Positions 34,859 through 45,800 of a stretch of DNA of 64,000 nt are shown piece after piece. Numbering within the stretch: the first letter of the stretch is position 1; each line of letters begins with the position of its first letter. The notes beneath the pieces are model-generated. The model worked only from the letters and a program-made list of their open reading frames with translations, was not told the origin of the DNA and made no database searches. The position numbers were made by a program, and so were the translations under genes. This stretch comes from Serratia marcescens subsp. marcescens ATCC 13880 (GTDB lineage Bacteria; Pseudomonadota; Gammaproteobacteria; Enterobacterales; Enterobacteriaceae): contig NZ_CP071238.1 in NCBI RefSeq assembly GCF_017299535.1, positions 2,542,001-2,606,000 on the forward strand, given 5' to 3'.

Positions 34859-35479
34859 TTACTCCTGTTTCAATTCCCGCAAGTGCTTGTACACCGTGGC
34901 GCGCCCCATCGACAGCACGTTGGCGATGTAGTCCGCGGCGCTTTTGGCCTTGAACGCGCCCTGATGGTAGAGATCGCTGACCAGTCGCCGTTTTTGTTCG
35001 CGGCTTAGCGCGCCGAGCGCGGCGTTTTCGCGCCGCAGCCAATCGTGCAGGAAGGTGTTGATCTTCTCCTGCCAGTCGTCTTTGAACAGCTCTTGTGGCT
35101 GTGGTTGCAATCGCGTGACCGACAGGAACATGTCCAGCGCGTTGCGGGCGTCCTCGAACATCGCGGTGCTCAGGTTGATGCACAGCAGATAACTGGGCTT
35201 GCCCTGCTCGTCGCGTGCGGCAATGCTCACCGAACGCATCTTTTTGCCGTCCCAGTTCAGCTTCTCATAGGGGCCGGTCACGCCGGCGCCGCCATCGAGC
35301 TCGAAGTCTTCCAGCCCGGCGTCGTCGCCCGGTTTGCGCTTCGACAGGTTGTTCGCCAGATAGGCAATCTTGTTGGTGGCCAGATCGTGGATCACCACTT
35401 CCGCATTCGGGAAAAACAGCGCCGCGATGCCGTCAGCGACCGAGCGCAAAAGTTCGAGTTGAGAAGAAGAGTTCGGCAC
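34859..35479 (-). CDS. YheO/DauR-like regulator (PAS plus HTH)
   Basis: 206 residues. Residues 8-120 are a YheO-like PAS domain (LLRSVADGIAALFFPNAEVVIHDLATNKIAYLANNLSKR). The C-terminal 60 residues are the HTH_22 domain (KRRLVSDLYHQGAFKAKSAADYIANVLSMGRATVYKHLRELKQ). The known member DauR represses the D-arginine utilisation operon. Its neighbour in the same direction, 111 bases upstream, is an amino-acid permease; that link, and the D-residue-making siderophore NRPS a few kb away, make a D-amino acid or basic amino acid effector a reasonable guess, not more. It has a standard start and full length. Confidence 0.9.
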   Translation of the reverse strand: MPNSSSQLELLRSVADGIAALFFPNAEVVIHDLATNKIAYLANNLSKRKPGDDAGLEDFELDGGAGVTGPYEKLNWDGKKMRSVSIAARDEQGKPSYLLCINLSTAMFEDARNALDMFLSVTRLQPQPQELFKDDWQEKINTFLHDWLRRENAALGALSREQKRRLVSDLYHQGAFKAKSAADYIANVLSMGRATVYKHLRELKQE

Positions 35480-35590
35480 GCTGGGGTATCTCCGTATGGC
35501 CCGGTTTGGTTGGCTGTTCAGCTGCTTAGCATACCGCAGTTGCCGCCGCTTGCCGAGTGGAGCGGCGGCAAGCGGCGTATCCTTCGCCGG

Positions 35591-37048
35591 TTATTCCGCC
35601 TCGGCGCCGCGCCGATAAAACACGTAGCTCTCGCGCGCCACGCTGTCGCGGACCCGATAGCGCCAGATCAGCCCGAGCGTGGTAAACCACAGCGGCATGC
35701 TGCACAGCGCGATCAGCGTATCGCTATCGAACACCATCAGCACCAGCGTAAAGGCGAAGAATGCCAGCGTCAGCCAGGCCATCGCGACCCCGCCCGGCAT
35801 TTTGAAGTGCGAAGCGGCGTGCAGATCCGGCCGCTTCTGGCGATACACCAGATAGGCGACCAAAATCATGCCCCAGCTGTAAACCACCAGGATCGCCGCC
35901 ACGGTAGAGACGATGGTGAACAGCGTCATGACGTTCGGCACCAGTACCAGCAGCAAGGTGCCGGCCACCATGCAGAAGCAGGAAAACAGCAGGCTGCGGA
36001 TCGGAATGGCCGTGGTGCGAGACAGAATGCGGAACTGACCGTGGGCATGCTTTTCCATCGACAGGCTGTACAGCATGCGGGTGCTGGAATACACCCCGCT
36101 GTTGGCCGAGGACATCGCCGAAGTCAGCACCACGAAGTTGATCACCGCGGCGGCGGCCGGCAGCCCCGCCCGATCGAACAGCATCACGAACGGGCTGCTG
36201 TCCGGCGAGATGTGGCTCCATGAGGTGACGGCGATAATGGTCAGCATCGAGCACACGTAGAAGACGATGATGCGCGCCGGGATCGCGTTGATCGCCTTCG
36301 GCAGCACCTTCTCGGGGTTTTTGGTCTCCGCCGACATCGTGCCCAGCAGCTCGATGCCGGTGCAGGAGAAAATGGCGATCTGGAAACCGGCGAAAAAGCC
36401 GAAGATGCCGTGCGGCATGAAAATGGCGGGATCGGTGACGTTATGCAGCGAAGCGGTCACGCCGTCCGGCGAAGTCCAGCCGCTGAACACCATCCAGGCG
36501 CCGGTGGCGATCAACGCGACGATCGCCACCACCTTGATCATCGCGAACCAGAATTCGGCCTCGCCGAACATCTTGACCGACAGCATGTTGAACAGACACA
36601 GAAACCCCAGCGTCAGCAGCGCCGGCAACCAGGGCGAGACGTCTGGCAGCCAATATTGCACGTAGCCGCCGCACACCACCACGTCGGCAATGCAGGTCAC
36701 GACCCAGCTCAGCCAGTAGGACCAGCCGAGAAAAAAGCTGGCGCGCGGCCCCAGGTATTCGGAGACAAAATCGGCGAACGAGCGGTAATCGAGCCGCGTG
36801 AGCAGCAGCTCCCCCATCGCCCTCATGACCATGAACATGAAAAAGCCGACGATGGCGTAAGTCAGTACGATCGAGGTGCCCGATAGCGCGAGGGTTTTCC
36901 CGGCGCCCATAAACAGCCCGGTGCCGATGGCGCCGCCGATCGAAATCAGTTGAATGTGGCGCGCGCTCAGCCCGCGCTGCAAAGTTTGGGCACAGTGAGG
37001 CCCCTCGGCTGAACCTGGGCTCAGCCGATCGCAGTGGTTTTTTGTCAT
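35591..37048 (-). CDS. APC-family amino-acid permease (CycA-like)
   Basis: 485 residues in twelve membrane segments. The N-terminal segment GLSARHIQLISIGGAIGTGLFMGAGKTLALSG is the amino-acid/polyamine transporter consensus and is closest in feel to the D-serine/D-alanine/glycine permease CycA and related AAT carriers. FSCTGIELLGTMSAETKNPEKVLPKAIN is the second family block. It should import a neutral amino acid with protons. AGGT lies ten bases before the ATG. A 618-base gap without genes lies upstream, up to the glutamate dehydrogenase gene. The downstream neighbour is a DauR-like regulator, suggesting a D-amino acid role. Confidence 0.9.
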   Translation of the reverse strand: MTKNHCDRLSPGSAEGPHCAQTLQRGLSARHIQLISIGGAIGTGLFMGAGKTLALSGTSIVLTYAIVGFFMFMVMRAMGELLLTRLDYRSFADFVSEYLGPRASFFLGWSYWLSWVVTCIADVVVCGGYVQYWLPDVSPWLPALLTLGFLCLFNMLSVKMFGEAEFWFAMIKVVAIVALIATGAWMVFSGWTSPDGVTASLHNVTDPAIFMPHGIFGFFAGFQIAIFSCTGIELLGTMSAETKNPEKVLPKAINAIPARIIVFYVCSMLTIIAVTSWSHISPDSSPFVMLFDRAGLPAAAAVINFVVLTSAMSSANSGVYSSTRMLYSLSMEKHAHGQFRILSRTTAIPIRSLLFSCFCMVAGTLLLVLVPNVMTLFTIVSTVAAILVVYSWGMILVAYLVYRQKRPDLHAASHFKMPGGVAMAWLTLAFFAFTLVLMVFDSDTLIALCSMPLWFTTLGLIWRYRVRDSVARESYVFYRRGAEAE

Positions 37049-37666
37049 GGTGTTACCTGTCCGTCGTTAAGGCGATTAAGCAACCGATGCGCGGTTGCAG
37101 CAGGAATGAAACGCCCGCGGGCGCTCTAACCGGCAAAAAATTGAGACCAAACGCTGCCCGCCCCGTTGTGACAGGGAGGTAATAATAATGGGTACCAAGA
37201 AAATGCTCTCGTGAGCCGTCGTATCGCCCACGGTTGGCGTACAAAGCCTGAGCGTGGTGGGTAAACACTACAATATCAAATGGTTATACTTTCCCTTGTG
37301 CAACAAAAAAACGACGCCGGAGCCGTTTTAACATTAATTTAACTCTGGCGAGGGGAAATGCCATTGTCAACATGGCAGTTAAATAAAATGAAACTTTTTG
37401 ATCACATTCAAGCTTCTGAAAAATAGATAAAAAGGGTTTTTATGCGCTTTATATGCATAAATTATGCATGTGATCGCTCACCGTCGACAAAAAGTAATTA
37501 ACTATTCATTTACCGCTCTGCAGGCGGCGAAAAACCGTCCGCTGGCCCGATGAGAGGGGGGCTAACAACCGGCATAATTAGTGGTAAATTTAGCGTCGCA
37601 AAGTGTTATGCGCTTGCTAATCCACGGTTAAACGAAATAAATACCTCTAATATATAAAGGTTGGTT
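37049..37666. other. Long gene-free region between permease and glutamate dehydrogenase
   Basis: 618 bases hold the two divergent promoters. The part from about 37260 to 37490 is AT-rich. A 71-codon minus-strand frame (37053-37268) has no convincing start signal or protein character and is not called. The main structure seen is the 17-base palindrome at 37453-37469. A CRP-like right half (GATCACATT) is present at 37399-37407 without a good left half. Confidence 0.6.
37453..37469. promoter_or_regulatory. Perfect 17-base palindrome upstream of gdh
   Basis: ATGCATAAATTATGCAT has two 8-base arms around one A. It lies about 200 bases before the glutamate dehydrogenase start and 405 bases before the permease start. 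It could be an operator; the protein is unknown. Confidence 0.45.
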
Positions 37667-38941
<1,275 letters not shown>

Positions 38942-38979
38942 TGCCAGCTTATTTGGCCTGCGAGCGGGCCATTGTATCA

Positions 38980-39000
38980 GGGGGCGAAAGCCCCCTTTTT
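38980..39000 (+). terminator. Rho-independent terminator of glutamate dehydrogenase
   Basis: GGGGGC (38980-38985), a GAAA tetraloop, GCCCCC (38990-38995) and five T. This is a textbook intrinsic terminator 39 bases after the stop. Confidence 0.92.
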
Positions 39001-39008
39001 CGTTTCAC

Positions 39009-39998
39009 CTATTTTTGAAACAAGGCCACGATTTCCGGCGAATACAGGTCGGGATATTTTTCTGCCGCCCCGAGTATATTCTGACGAACCGTTTTACCTT
39101 TTACGCTTGGATCTGCTGCCACATACTCTGCCGGGAAAGCCAGCGCATCTTTATCGGCACCCGCAGCCAACAACGCCTTGACGCAGTCAGGATTATTGCT
39201 GGTCAGGCTTTCCAGCAGCGGTGTGCCAACAGGCCAGGCCTGTTGCTGGGGCGGTTGAGCATCGATAGAGGTTCCGGGTTTATGCAACAAGGCGATACGC
39301 TGCGCCGCTTGCGGGTCCGGCTGGCCGTCCTGGGAAGAATCCCGCGTGCAAACAAAGTGCAAAGGCGTTGATCCTACCTTGCTGACGCCATAAGGATCTG
39401 TACCGGCGGCTACCAGCAGTTTGATGACCTCCAGATTAGCCGCCCCTTCCCCCATGATCGGTGAGAATCCTTGCGGGGTAACCTGCTTGGCATCCGCACC
39501 AGATTGCAGCAACAGTTTCACTAACGCGGGCGCGGCTCCTTGGCTTTGGGCGGCGGCAATAAGCGGTGTATTAGTCCCCCCTTGCGCAATGACATTGGTA
39601 TTGGCACCCGCTTTTAGCAAGCTCTGTAAAATGTGAAGGTCATCATCGGATAATTCAGACTTGTCGGTATTTCCCAACGCTGACAACAATACGGTTTCTC
39701 CATTGTCACTGATGGCTTGATTCACATTCACCGACATATCAAGAAAACGGTCGAGCAGCGCCGGCTGTTTGTAATAGGCGGCATACCATACCGTTTGAAT
39801 AGTGGGGTGAGCGCCATTTTTGATCAGTTCATTAATGGTGTCCATATCGCTACTGCTCTTAGAGTAAGCATACGTCATTACCGACTCATCCAGTTTTTGG
39901 GTGAGTTCCTCTTGTTCGCCAGCGTGTGCGACAACCGAGCTCCCCAGCAGGCTCAGCGCCAGTGCGCAGGCTGTGGCACAGCGATTTAAAATAGGCAT
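39009..39998 (-). CDS. Periplasmic ankyrin-repeat protein
   Basis: 329 residues with a Sec signal peptide (MPILNRCATACALALSLLGSSVVAHA, cleaved near residue 26). The mature part has about six ankyrin repeats, for example INELIKNGAHPTIQTVWYAA, LQSLLKAGANTNVIAQGGTN, LVKLLLQSGADAKQVTPQGF, VIKLLVAAGTDPYGVSKVGS and CVKALLAAGADKDALAF. Ankyrin repeats bind other proteins. An exported ankyrin protein in a Gram-negative cell may protect against or inhibit a periplasmic enzyme, as with immunity-type ankyrins, but no toxin or lipase gene is adjacent. It stands alone, is less GC-rich than neighbours, and its promoter region is very AT-rich. Confidence 0.85.
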   Translation of the reverse strand: MPILNRCATACALALSLLGSSVVAHAGEQEELTQKLDESVMTYAYSKSSSDMDTINELIKNGAHPTIQTVWYAAYYKQPALLDRFLDMSVNVNQAISDNGETVLLSALGNTDKSELSDDDLHILQSLLKAGANTNVIAQGGTNTPLIAAAQSQGAAPALVKLLLQSGADAKQVTPQGFSPIMGEGAANLEVIKLLVAAGTDPYGVSKVGSTPLHFVCTRDSSQDGQPDPQAAQRIALLHKPGTSIDAQPPQQQAWPVGTPLLESLTSNNPDCVKALLAAGADKDALAFPAEYVAADPSVKGKTVRQNILGAAEKYPDLYSPEIVALFQK

Positions 39999-40334
39999 TT
40001 TTTTGTTCCTTCAAAATAATAAAAAAATTAAACAAGTGCTTTCCATTATTACGCAATGGTAATAATCACAGAATTCTTATGTATTCGTATGAAGCGTGCT
40101 AACAGATTTCCTTTCCATTTTAGTGGGGAGCCGTTTTTCTATCATAGGAAACAAACGAAAATCAAATTCATTACTGATGAGAACGCCTGGATAATTATGG
40201 CCTTTATTCTCGCCAAGAAAGTCAACTCAATTTTTACGCTTTTTTATCGTGTATTCCACCGCACTTTGCGGTTCGCATTCCCGGGGGGGCTGGGCTATAC
40301 CTTAGGCATTCCCCTTTCTGCAGGAGTTGTGATC
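39999..40334. other. AT-rich gene-free region between ankyrin and PfpI genes
   Basis: 336 bases with divergent promoters. ATTATTAC (40045-40052) and GTAATAAT (40059-40066) form a perfect inverted repeat with a six-base spacer, 47 bases before the ankyrin gene. The plus-strand frame entering the PfpI gene is open from 40056, but that stretch lacks a ribosome binding site and does not look coding. Confidence 0.5.
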
Positions 40335-40904
40335 ATGAGCAAGAAAAAGATCCTGATGCTGGTCGGCGACTACGCCGAAGATTACGAAACCATGGTGCCG
40401 TTTCAGGCATTGCAGATGATCGGCCATTGGGTGGACGCCGTGTGCCCCGGCAAAGCCGTCGGCGACTACATCCAGACCGCGATCCACGATTTTGACGGCG
40501 CGCAGACCTACAGCGAGAAACCCGGCCACCGTTTCACCCTGAACGCCGACTTCGCCGCCGCCAAAGAAGAGCACTACGATGCGCTCTTGATCCCTGGCGG
40601 TCGGGCGCCGGAATACCTGCGCCTGAATCCCGACGTGATCGCGCTGGTGCAGGCGTTTGACGCCGCGAAAAAACCGATCGCCGCCGTTTGCCACGGCCCG
40701 CAGCTGCTGGCAGCGGCCGGGGTGTTGAAAGGCCGCACCTGCAGCGCCTACCCGGCCTGCGCGCCGGAGGTGCGGCTGGGCGGCGGCCATTATGCGGAGA
40801 TCGGCATCGATCAGGCGCACGTCGATGGCAATCTGGTCACCGCCCCGGCCTGGCCGGCGCATCCGCAATGGCTGGCTAAGTTCGCCGAGGTATTGGAGCA
40901 GTAA
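40335..40904 (+). CDS. DJ-1/PfpI-family protein
   Basis: 189 residues from an ATG with CAGGAG upstream; the frame upstream to 40056 is rejected as an extension. It is a single DJ-1/PfpI domain: [23 protein letters not shown] at the N-terminus with the conserved Glu, [12 protein letters not shown], and the nucleophile elbow [21 protein letters not shown] with Cys in AVCHG. Relatives act as deglycases, chaperones or proteases; the GRAPEYLR and CHGPQLL wording is close to the general-stress YhbO/Hsp31-like group. It is the only gene on its transcript and ends 6 bases from a convergent DUF1493 gene. Confidence 0.9.
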   Translation: MSKKKILMLVGDYAEDYETMVPFQALQMIGHWVDAVCPGKAVGDYIQTAIHDFDGAQTYSEKPGHRFTLNADFAAAKEEHYDALLIPGGRAPEYLRLNPDVIALVQAFDAAKKPIAAVCHGPQLLAAAGVLKGRTCSAYPACAPEVRLGGGHYAEIGIDQAHVDGNLVTAPAWPAHPQWLAKFAEVLEQ

Positions 40905-40910
40905 CGCGCG

Positions 40911-41264
40911 CTAACGGAGCTGCTCGATCAGGAAATGGATGTCGTACAGCCAGCGTTTGGCGCGCGCGGAGCGCACCAGCATGGATACGCACAGCGGCCG
41001 GGTGTGTTCTTTACAGGCGGAGGGGGAAAACCAGCGCCCGGTATTGCTCGGCGGCTGGAAATAAAGCTCGTGATTGTAGTTGCCGCTGTCGACGCCGAAG
41101 GTATCGAAGTAGCGGCGCATCAACGTGTTGGAGTCGCTGAACGACAGGTTGAGCGCGGTGTTGATCTCGGTTTCCGGGGTGATGGCCACGCCCTTCTGCA
41201 GCCGGCCTGATGCGTTGAAGGCGGCGATAAGCGCGATGACCTGTTGCTGAATGTCTTCTGCCAT
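40911..41264 (-). CDS. DUF1493-like small protein
   Basis: 117 residues. The segment INTALNLSFSDSNTLMRRYFDTFGVDSGNYNHELYFQPP matches the DUF1493 pattern: an acyl-carrier-like helical start, a DSNTLM loop and a FDxFGVD strand leading to YF. The usual ACP-like serine context (GDD or GDS) is weak here, so a phosphopantetheine arm is not supported. GAGGTCGTC precedes the ATG. The C-terminal part has Cys at about 83 and 92 (SACKEHTRPLC). Enterobacterial DUF1493 genes are small and uncharacterised. It sits alone, between the PfpI gene and the terminator of the RND operon. Confidence 0.7.
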   Translation of the reverse strand: MAEDIQQQVIALIAAFNASGRLQKGVAITPETEINTALNLSFSDSNTLMRRYFDTFGVDSGNYNHELYFQPPSNTGRWFSPSACKEHTRPLCVSMLVRSARAKRWLYDIHFLIEQLR

Positions 41265-41376
41265 GACGACCTCGAGCCGATATGAAGAAAAAGTGAGTGC
41301 AATTATCTGTCTGACTCTGCCCGCCGCGGCGAGTTCGGGATGCCGGCCGGGTTTTCTGTTTCTTTACACTTTCCAT

Positions 41377-41414
41377 AAAAAACCGCGCGCAGCCACACTT
41401 CTGGCGCGCGCGGT
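41377..41414 (-). terminator. Rho-independent terminator of the RND operon
   Basis: On the minus strand ACCGCGCGC (41414-41406) pairs with GCGCGCGGT (41390-41382), followed by a run of six T. It is 7 bases past the stop of the outer-membrane factor gene. Confidence 0.88.
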
Positions 41415-41420
41415 CGACGG

Positions 41421-42863
41421 TTAGCGGCTGAGCGTCGTCTTGTCGGCGATGACGCCGTCCCCCTGCCGCTCGGCGGCAACCCCGCCGCCCAACACTTTAT
41501 ACAGGGTGGCCTGATTGTCGTACGCGGTCTGCTGCGCGGCGATCAGCGACTGCTGCGCCGTATACAGCGTGCGCTGCGCGTCCAGCACGGTCAGATAGCT
41601 GTCCACGCCCTGGCGGTAGCGCAGTTCGGCCAGACGATAATATTGCCGCGCCGCCGCCACATAGCCGGTTTGCGCCGCCAGCTGTTCCTGCAGCGTGGCT
41701 TTGCGCGCCAGCGCGTCGGCGGTTTCCTGAAATGCCGTCTGCACCGCTTTCTCATAGGTGGCGACATACAGATCTCTCTGCGCTTTGCTGTAGTTCAGTT
41801 GCGACGTGTTATAGCCGCCGCTGAAAATCGGCAGGCTGATGCTCGGTGCGAACGACCACACGCCCGCGCCGTGGCTGAACAGCGACGAGAGTTCACCGCT
41901 GCCCACCCCGCCGCTGGCGGTCAGGCTGATCGACGGGAAGAACGCCGCCCGCGCCGAGCCGATATTGGCGTTGGCGGATTTCAGATTATGCTCGGCCTGC
42001 AGCACGTCCGGCCGCGTCAGCAGCACCTGCGAAGACACCCCGGCCGGCAGGTCGCGCATGATCCCGCCCAGCGCGTCGATGCCGCCGGGCAGCAGGTTTT
42101 CCGGCACGCTTTGCCCCACCGCCAAATCCAGCGCGTTTTTCGCCTGCGCGGCGCTGGTCGCATAGCTGGCGGCGTCCGATCGCGCCTGTTGATAAACGGT
42201 CTCCGCCGACGCCACGTCAACCAACGATGAAATCCCGTGCTGCTGGTTCTTGCGCGTCACCTCCAGCGACCGTTTGGCGCTTTCCATCGTCTGCTGCGCC
42301 ACCGCCAGATTGCTGCGCTCGGCCGCCACCGCCACCCAGTCGGTGACGATATCGGCGATCAGCGTCAGGCGGGTGCTTTTCGCCGCCTCCGAGTTAGCCA
42401 GGTAAGTTTCGAACGCCGCCCGCGACAGGCTGGCGTTTTTGCCGAACAGATCCAGCTCAAAGGCGCTGACGCCGGCCTGCGCTTCGTAACTCTGGCTGAT
42501 GGCGGTGGCATTGCCGTTACCGGTCAGCGAACGCCCGCGACTGCCGTCGGCGGTGGCGTTGATCGTCGGCAACAGCGCCGCGCGCTGCTCACCGTACAGC
42601 GCGCGCGCCGACGCGATATTGGCGATCGCCTCGCGCAGATCGCGGCTGCTGCTCAGCCCCATCGCCACCACCTGGCGCAACCTGGCGTCCTGCACATAGT
42701 CGCGCCAGGCGATGTCCGGGTAGCTCAACGCCTGCTTGCCGGCGGCCTCGCCCTGCGGCAGCGTTGCCGCTATCGGCGCCGTCGGCCGCTGATAATCAGG
42801 ATCCAGCGAAATACAGCCAGCCAACAGCAGCGGCAAAGTTAACATCATGACTCGTTGCAACAC
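41421..42863 (-). CDS. Outer-membrane efflux lipoprotein, NodT/OprM type
   Basis: 480 residues from a GTG at 42863 with GGAG six bases upstream. This start gives a lipoprotein signal ending LLLAGC (Cys 17), which the longer frame would spoil. Two OEP repeats follow, with DPDYQRPTAP at the N-terminus of the mature protein and ELRYRQGVDSYLTVLDAQRTLY near the C-terminus, the NodT/RND-type hallmark. It forms the trimeric outer-membrane channel of the tripartite pump. Only one base separates it from the RND gene stop, so translation is coupled. A strong terminator follows. Confidence 0.93.
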   Translation of the reverse strand: MLQRVMMLTLPLLLAGCISLDPDYQRPTAPIAATLPQGEAAGKQALSYPDIAWRDYVQDARLRQVVAMGLSSSRDLREAIANIASARALYGEQRAALLPTINATADGSRGRSLTGNGNATAISQSYEAQAGVSAFELDLFGKNASLSRAAFETYLANSEAAKSTRLTLIADIVTDWVAVAAERSNLAVAQQTMESAKRSLEVTRKNQQHGISSLVDVASAETVYQQARSDAASYATSAAQAKNALDLAVGQSVPENLLPGGIDALGGIMRDLPAGVSSQVLLTRPDVLQAEHNLKSANANIGSARAAFFPSISLTASGGVGSGELSSLFSHGAGVWSFAPSISLPIFSGGYNTSQLNYSKAQRDLYVATYEKAVQTAFQETADALARKATLQEQLAAQTGYVAAARQYYRLAELRYRQGVDSYLTVLDAQRTLYTAQQSLIAAQQTAYDNQATLYKVLGGGVAAERQGDGVIADKTTLSR

Positions 42864-42864
42864 G

Positions 42865-45800
42865 TTATTCTCCTGCCTGTGGCGGCCGGCTGGCGGAGCG
42901 GCGGCTAAACACGCGGCGCACCAGCACATAAAACAGCGGGACGAAAAAGATGGCCAATGCGGTGGCGGTAAGGGTGCCGCCGATAATGCCGGTACCGATG
43001 GCGATGCGGCTGTTGGCGCCGGCGCCGCTGGATACCGCCAGCGGCAGAACCCCGGCGGTGAACGCCAGTGAGGTCATCAGGATCGGCCGCAGGCGCATGC
43101 GCGCCGCGTGAACCGCCGCGCCAATCAGCGTTTCACCGCGCTGATGCATTTCCTCGGCGAACTCGACGATCAGAATGGCGTTTTTCGCCGACAAACCGAC
43201 GATGGTGAGCAGCGCCACCTGGAAGTAGATATCGTTCTCCAGCCCGCGCAGCGTGATTGCCAACAGCGAACCCACGATGCCCATCGGCACCACCAACATC
43301 ACCGCAAACGGAATCGACCAGCTCTCATACAGCGCCGCCAGGCACAGGAACACCACGATGAGCGAAATGGCGTACAGCGACGATGCCTGGCCGCTGGTCA
43401 GCCGCTCCTGATAGGAGAGCCCGCTCCAGGAATAGCTGCTGCCGGCGGAGAATTTCGCCGCCAGTTTCTCCATCTCGCTCATCGCCGTGCCGGAACTGAC
43501 GCCGGCGGCGCCCTGCCCGGTGATCTCGAACGACGACAGCCCGTTATAGCGCGACAGGTTTTCCGGGCCGTAGATCCAGTGTGAGGAAGCAAAAGCGGAG
43601 AACGGCGTCATGCTGCTGTCGCCCGCCGCGTTGGTGCCGCGCACAAACCATTTGTCGAGATCTTCCGGCTTGGCGCGATACTCTACGTCGCCCTGCATAT
43701 AGACTTTTTTCACCCGGTTGCGATCGATAAAGTCGTTGACGTAGGTGCTACCGAACGCGCTGCTGAGCGTGCTGTTGACGTCGCCGGCGCTCAGGCCGAG
43801 CGCCTGCAGTTTGCCGCTGTCGATCTCCACCTGCAGCTGCGGAGTGTCCGGCAAGGTGTTGGCGCGCACCGCCAACAGCGATGGATTGCCGGCGGCGGCG
43901 GCGACGATCTGATCGCGCATCGCCTGCAGCTCGGCGCGGGTGGTCGCCCCTTTGGCCTGCAGTTCGAAGGTGAAGCCGTCGGACTGGCCGAAGCCGTCGA
44001 TCGCCGGCGGGCTCATGGAGAACACCTGGGCGTCGCGCAGCGAGGCAAAGTGCGCCATGGCGCGTTTGGCGATGGCGTCGGCGGTGTTTTCGCTGCCGCC
44101 GCGTTGGCTCCAGTCTTTGAGGCTGACGAACGCCATGCCGGCGTTTTGCCCGCTGCCGCTGAAACCGAAGCCGTTGATGGTGAAAATGGTGCTGACGTTG
44201 GCCTTTTCCTGCTCAAGGAAATAGGCGGTGACCGCCTCGCTCACCGCCGAGGTGCGGGCATTGGTGGCGCCGGCCGGCAAGGTGTACTGCACCATCACCG
44301 AACCCTGATCCTCATTGGGCAGGAAACCGGTCGGCAAACGCAGATACATCACGGCGGTGGCGATCAGCAGCAGGCCGTACAGCAGCAGATAGCGCGTCGG
44401 CCGGTGGATCACCCCGCCGACCTTGTCGGCGTACTTCTCCTGCAACCGGTTATAACCGCGGTTGAATTTACCCAGCAGCCCTTTGTCGGTCTGTTCTTCA
44501 TGCGTCGATTTCAGCAATGTGGCGCACAGCGCCGGCGCCAGCGTCAACGCCAGCACGACCGACAGCACCATCGAGGAGACGACGGTGATCGAAAACTGAC
44601 GGTAGATCACCCCGGTGGAACCGCCGAAGAACGCCATCGGCAGAAACACCGCCGACAGCACCAGCGCGATGCCGACCAGCGCGCCGGTGATCTCGCGCAT
44701 CGATTTCTCCGTCGCCTCGCGCGGCGGCAGTTTATCTTCACGCATCACGCGTTCGACGTTTTCCACCACCACGATGGCGTCGTCCACCAACAGCCCGATC
44801 GCAAGCACCATGCCGAACAGCGTCAGGGTATTGATCGAGTAGCCGAACGCCGCCAGCACGCCGAAGGTGCCCAGCAACACCACCGGCACGGTGATGGTCG
44901 GGATCAGCGTGGTGCGCAGGTTTTGCAGGAACACGAACATCACCACCACCACCAGGACCACCGCTTCGAACAGCGTTTTCACCACCTCCTCGATCGAGAT
45001 GTTGATGAAGTCGGTGCTGTCTTTCGGGTAGGCCACCTTATAACCCTGCGGCATCGCGCTTTGGTATTCCGCCACCTTGGCCTTCACCAGCTTGGCGGTG
45101 TTGAGGGCGTTGGCCCCCGCCGCCAGCTTGACCGCGATCCCCGCCGCCGGGTGGCCGTTGAGGTGCGCGCTGGCGGAGTAATCTTCGTTGCCCAGCTCAA
45201 CCCGCGCCACGTCGCCCAGCCGCACCAGCGCGCCGCTGCTGTCGCTTTTCAGGATGATATTGCGAAACTGTTCCGGCGTTTGCAGCCGCGACTGTGCCTT
45301 CACCGTGGCGGTCAGCTGCTGATCGGCGGCGGCAGGCAGATCGCCTACCTTGCCGGCGGACACCTGGGTGTTTTGCGCCTCGATCGCCGTCTGCACGTCG
45401 GAAGGCATCAGCGCATAGCTCGCCAGCCTGGTCGGATCCAGCCAGATGCGCATCGCGTATTCCGAACCGAACACCTGCACGTCCCCCACGCCCTCGATGC
45501 GCGACAGCGGATCCTGCAGGTTGCTGACCAGATAGTCGGAAATGTCGGCCATCGTCGCCTTGTCGTTCTCGTCATACAGCCCGACGATCAGCAGAAAGCT
45601 GCTCTGGGATTTCTTGACCGTCACGCCTTGGGCGGTGACCGCGCTCGGCAAGCGGCTTTCCGCCTGCTGAACTTTGTTTTGCACCTGCACCTGCGCGATA
45701 TCCGGATCGGTGCCCTGATCAAAGGTGACGTCGATGCTGACCGAGCCGCTGGAGCTGCTGGTCGAAGAGAAATACAGCAGGCCATCCAGACCGGTGAGCT

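Noticed and set aside
37053..37268. 71-codon minus-strand frame in the permease leader
   Set aside because: No ribosome binding site, no recognisable sequence, and it lies where a promoter and leader are expected.
37399..37407. CRP site upstream of glutamate dehydrogenase
   Set aside because: Only the right half (GATCACATT) is present; the left half at the required spacing does not match.
40056..40334. N-terminal extension of the PfpI gene by 93 codons
   Set aside because: AT-rich promoter-like DNA, no ribosome binding site, and the PfpI domain starts exactly at 40335 behind CAGGAG.
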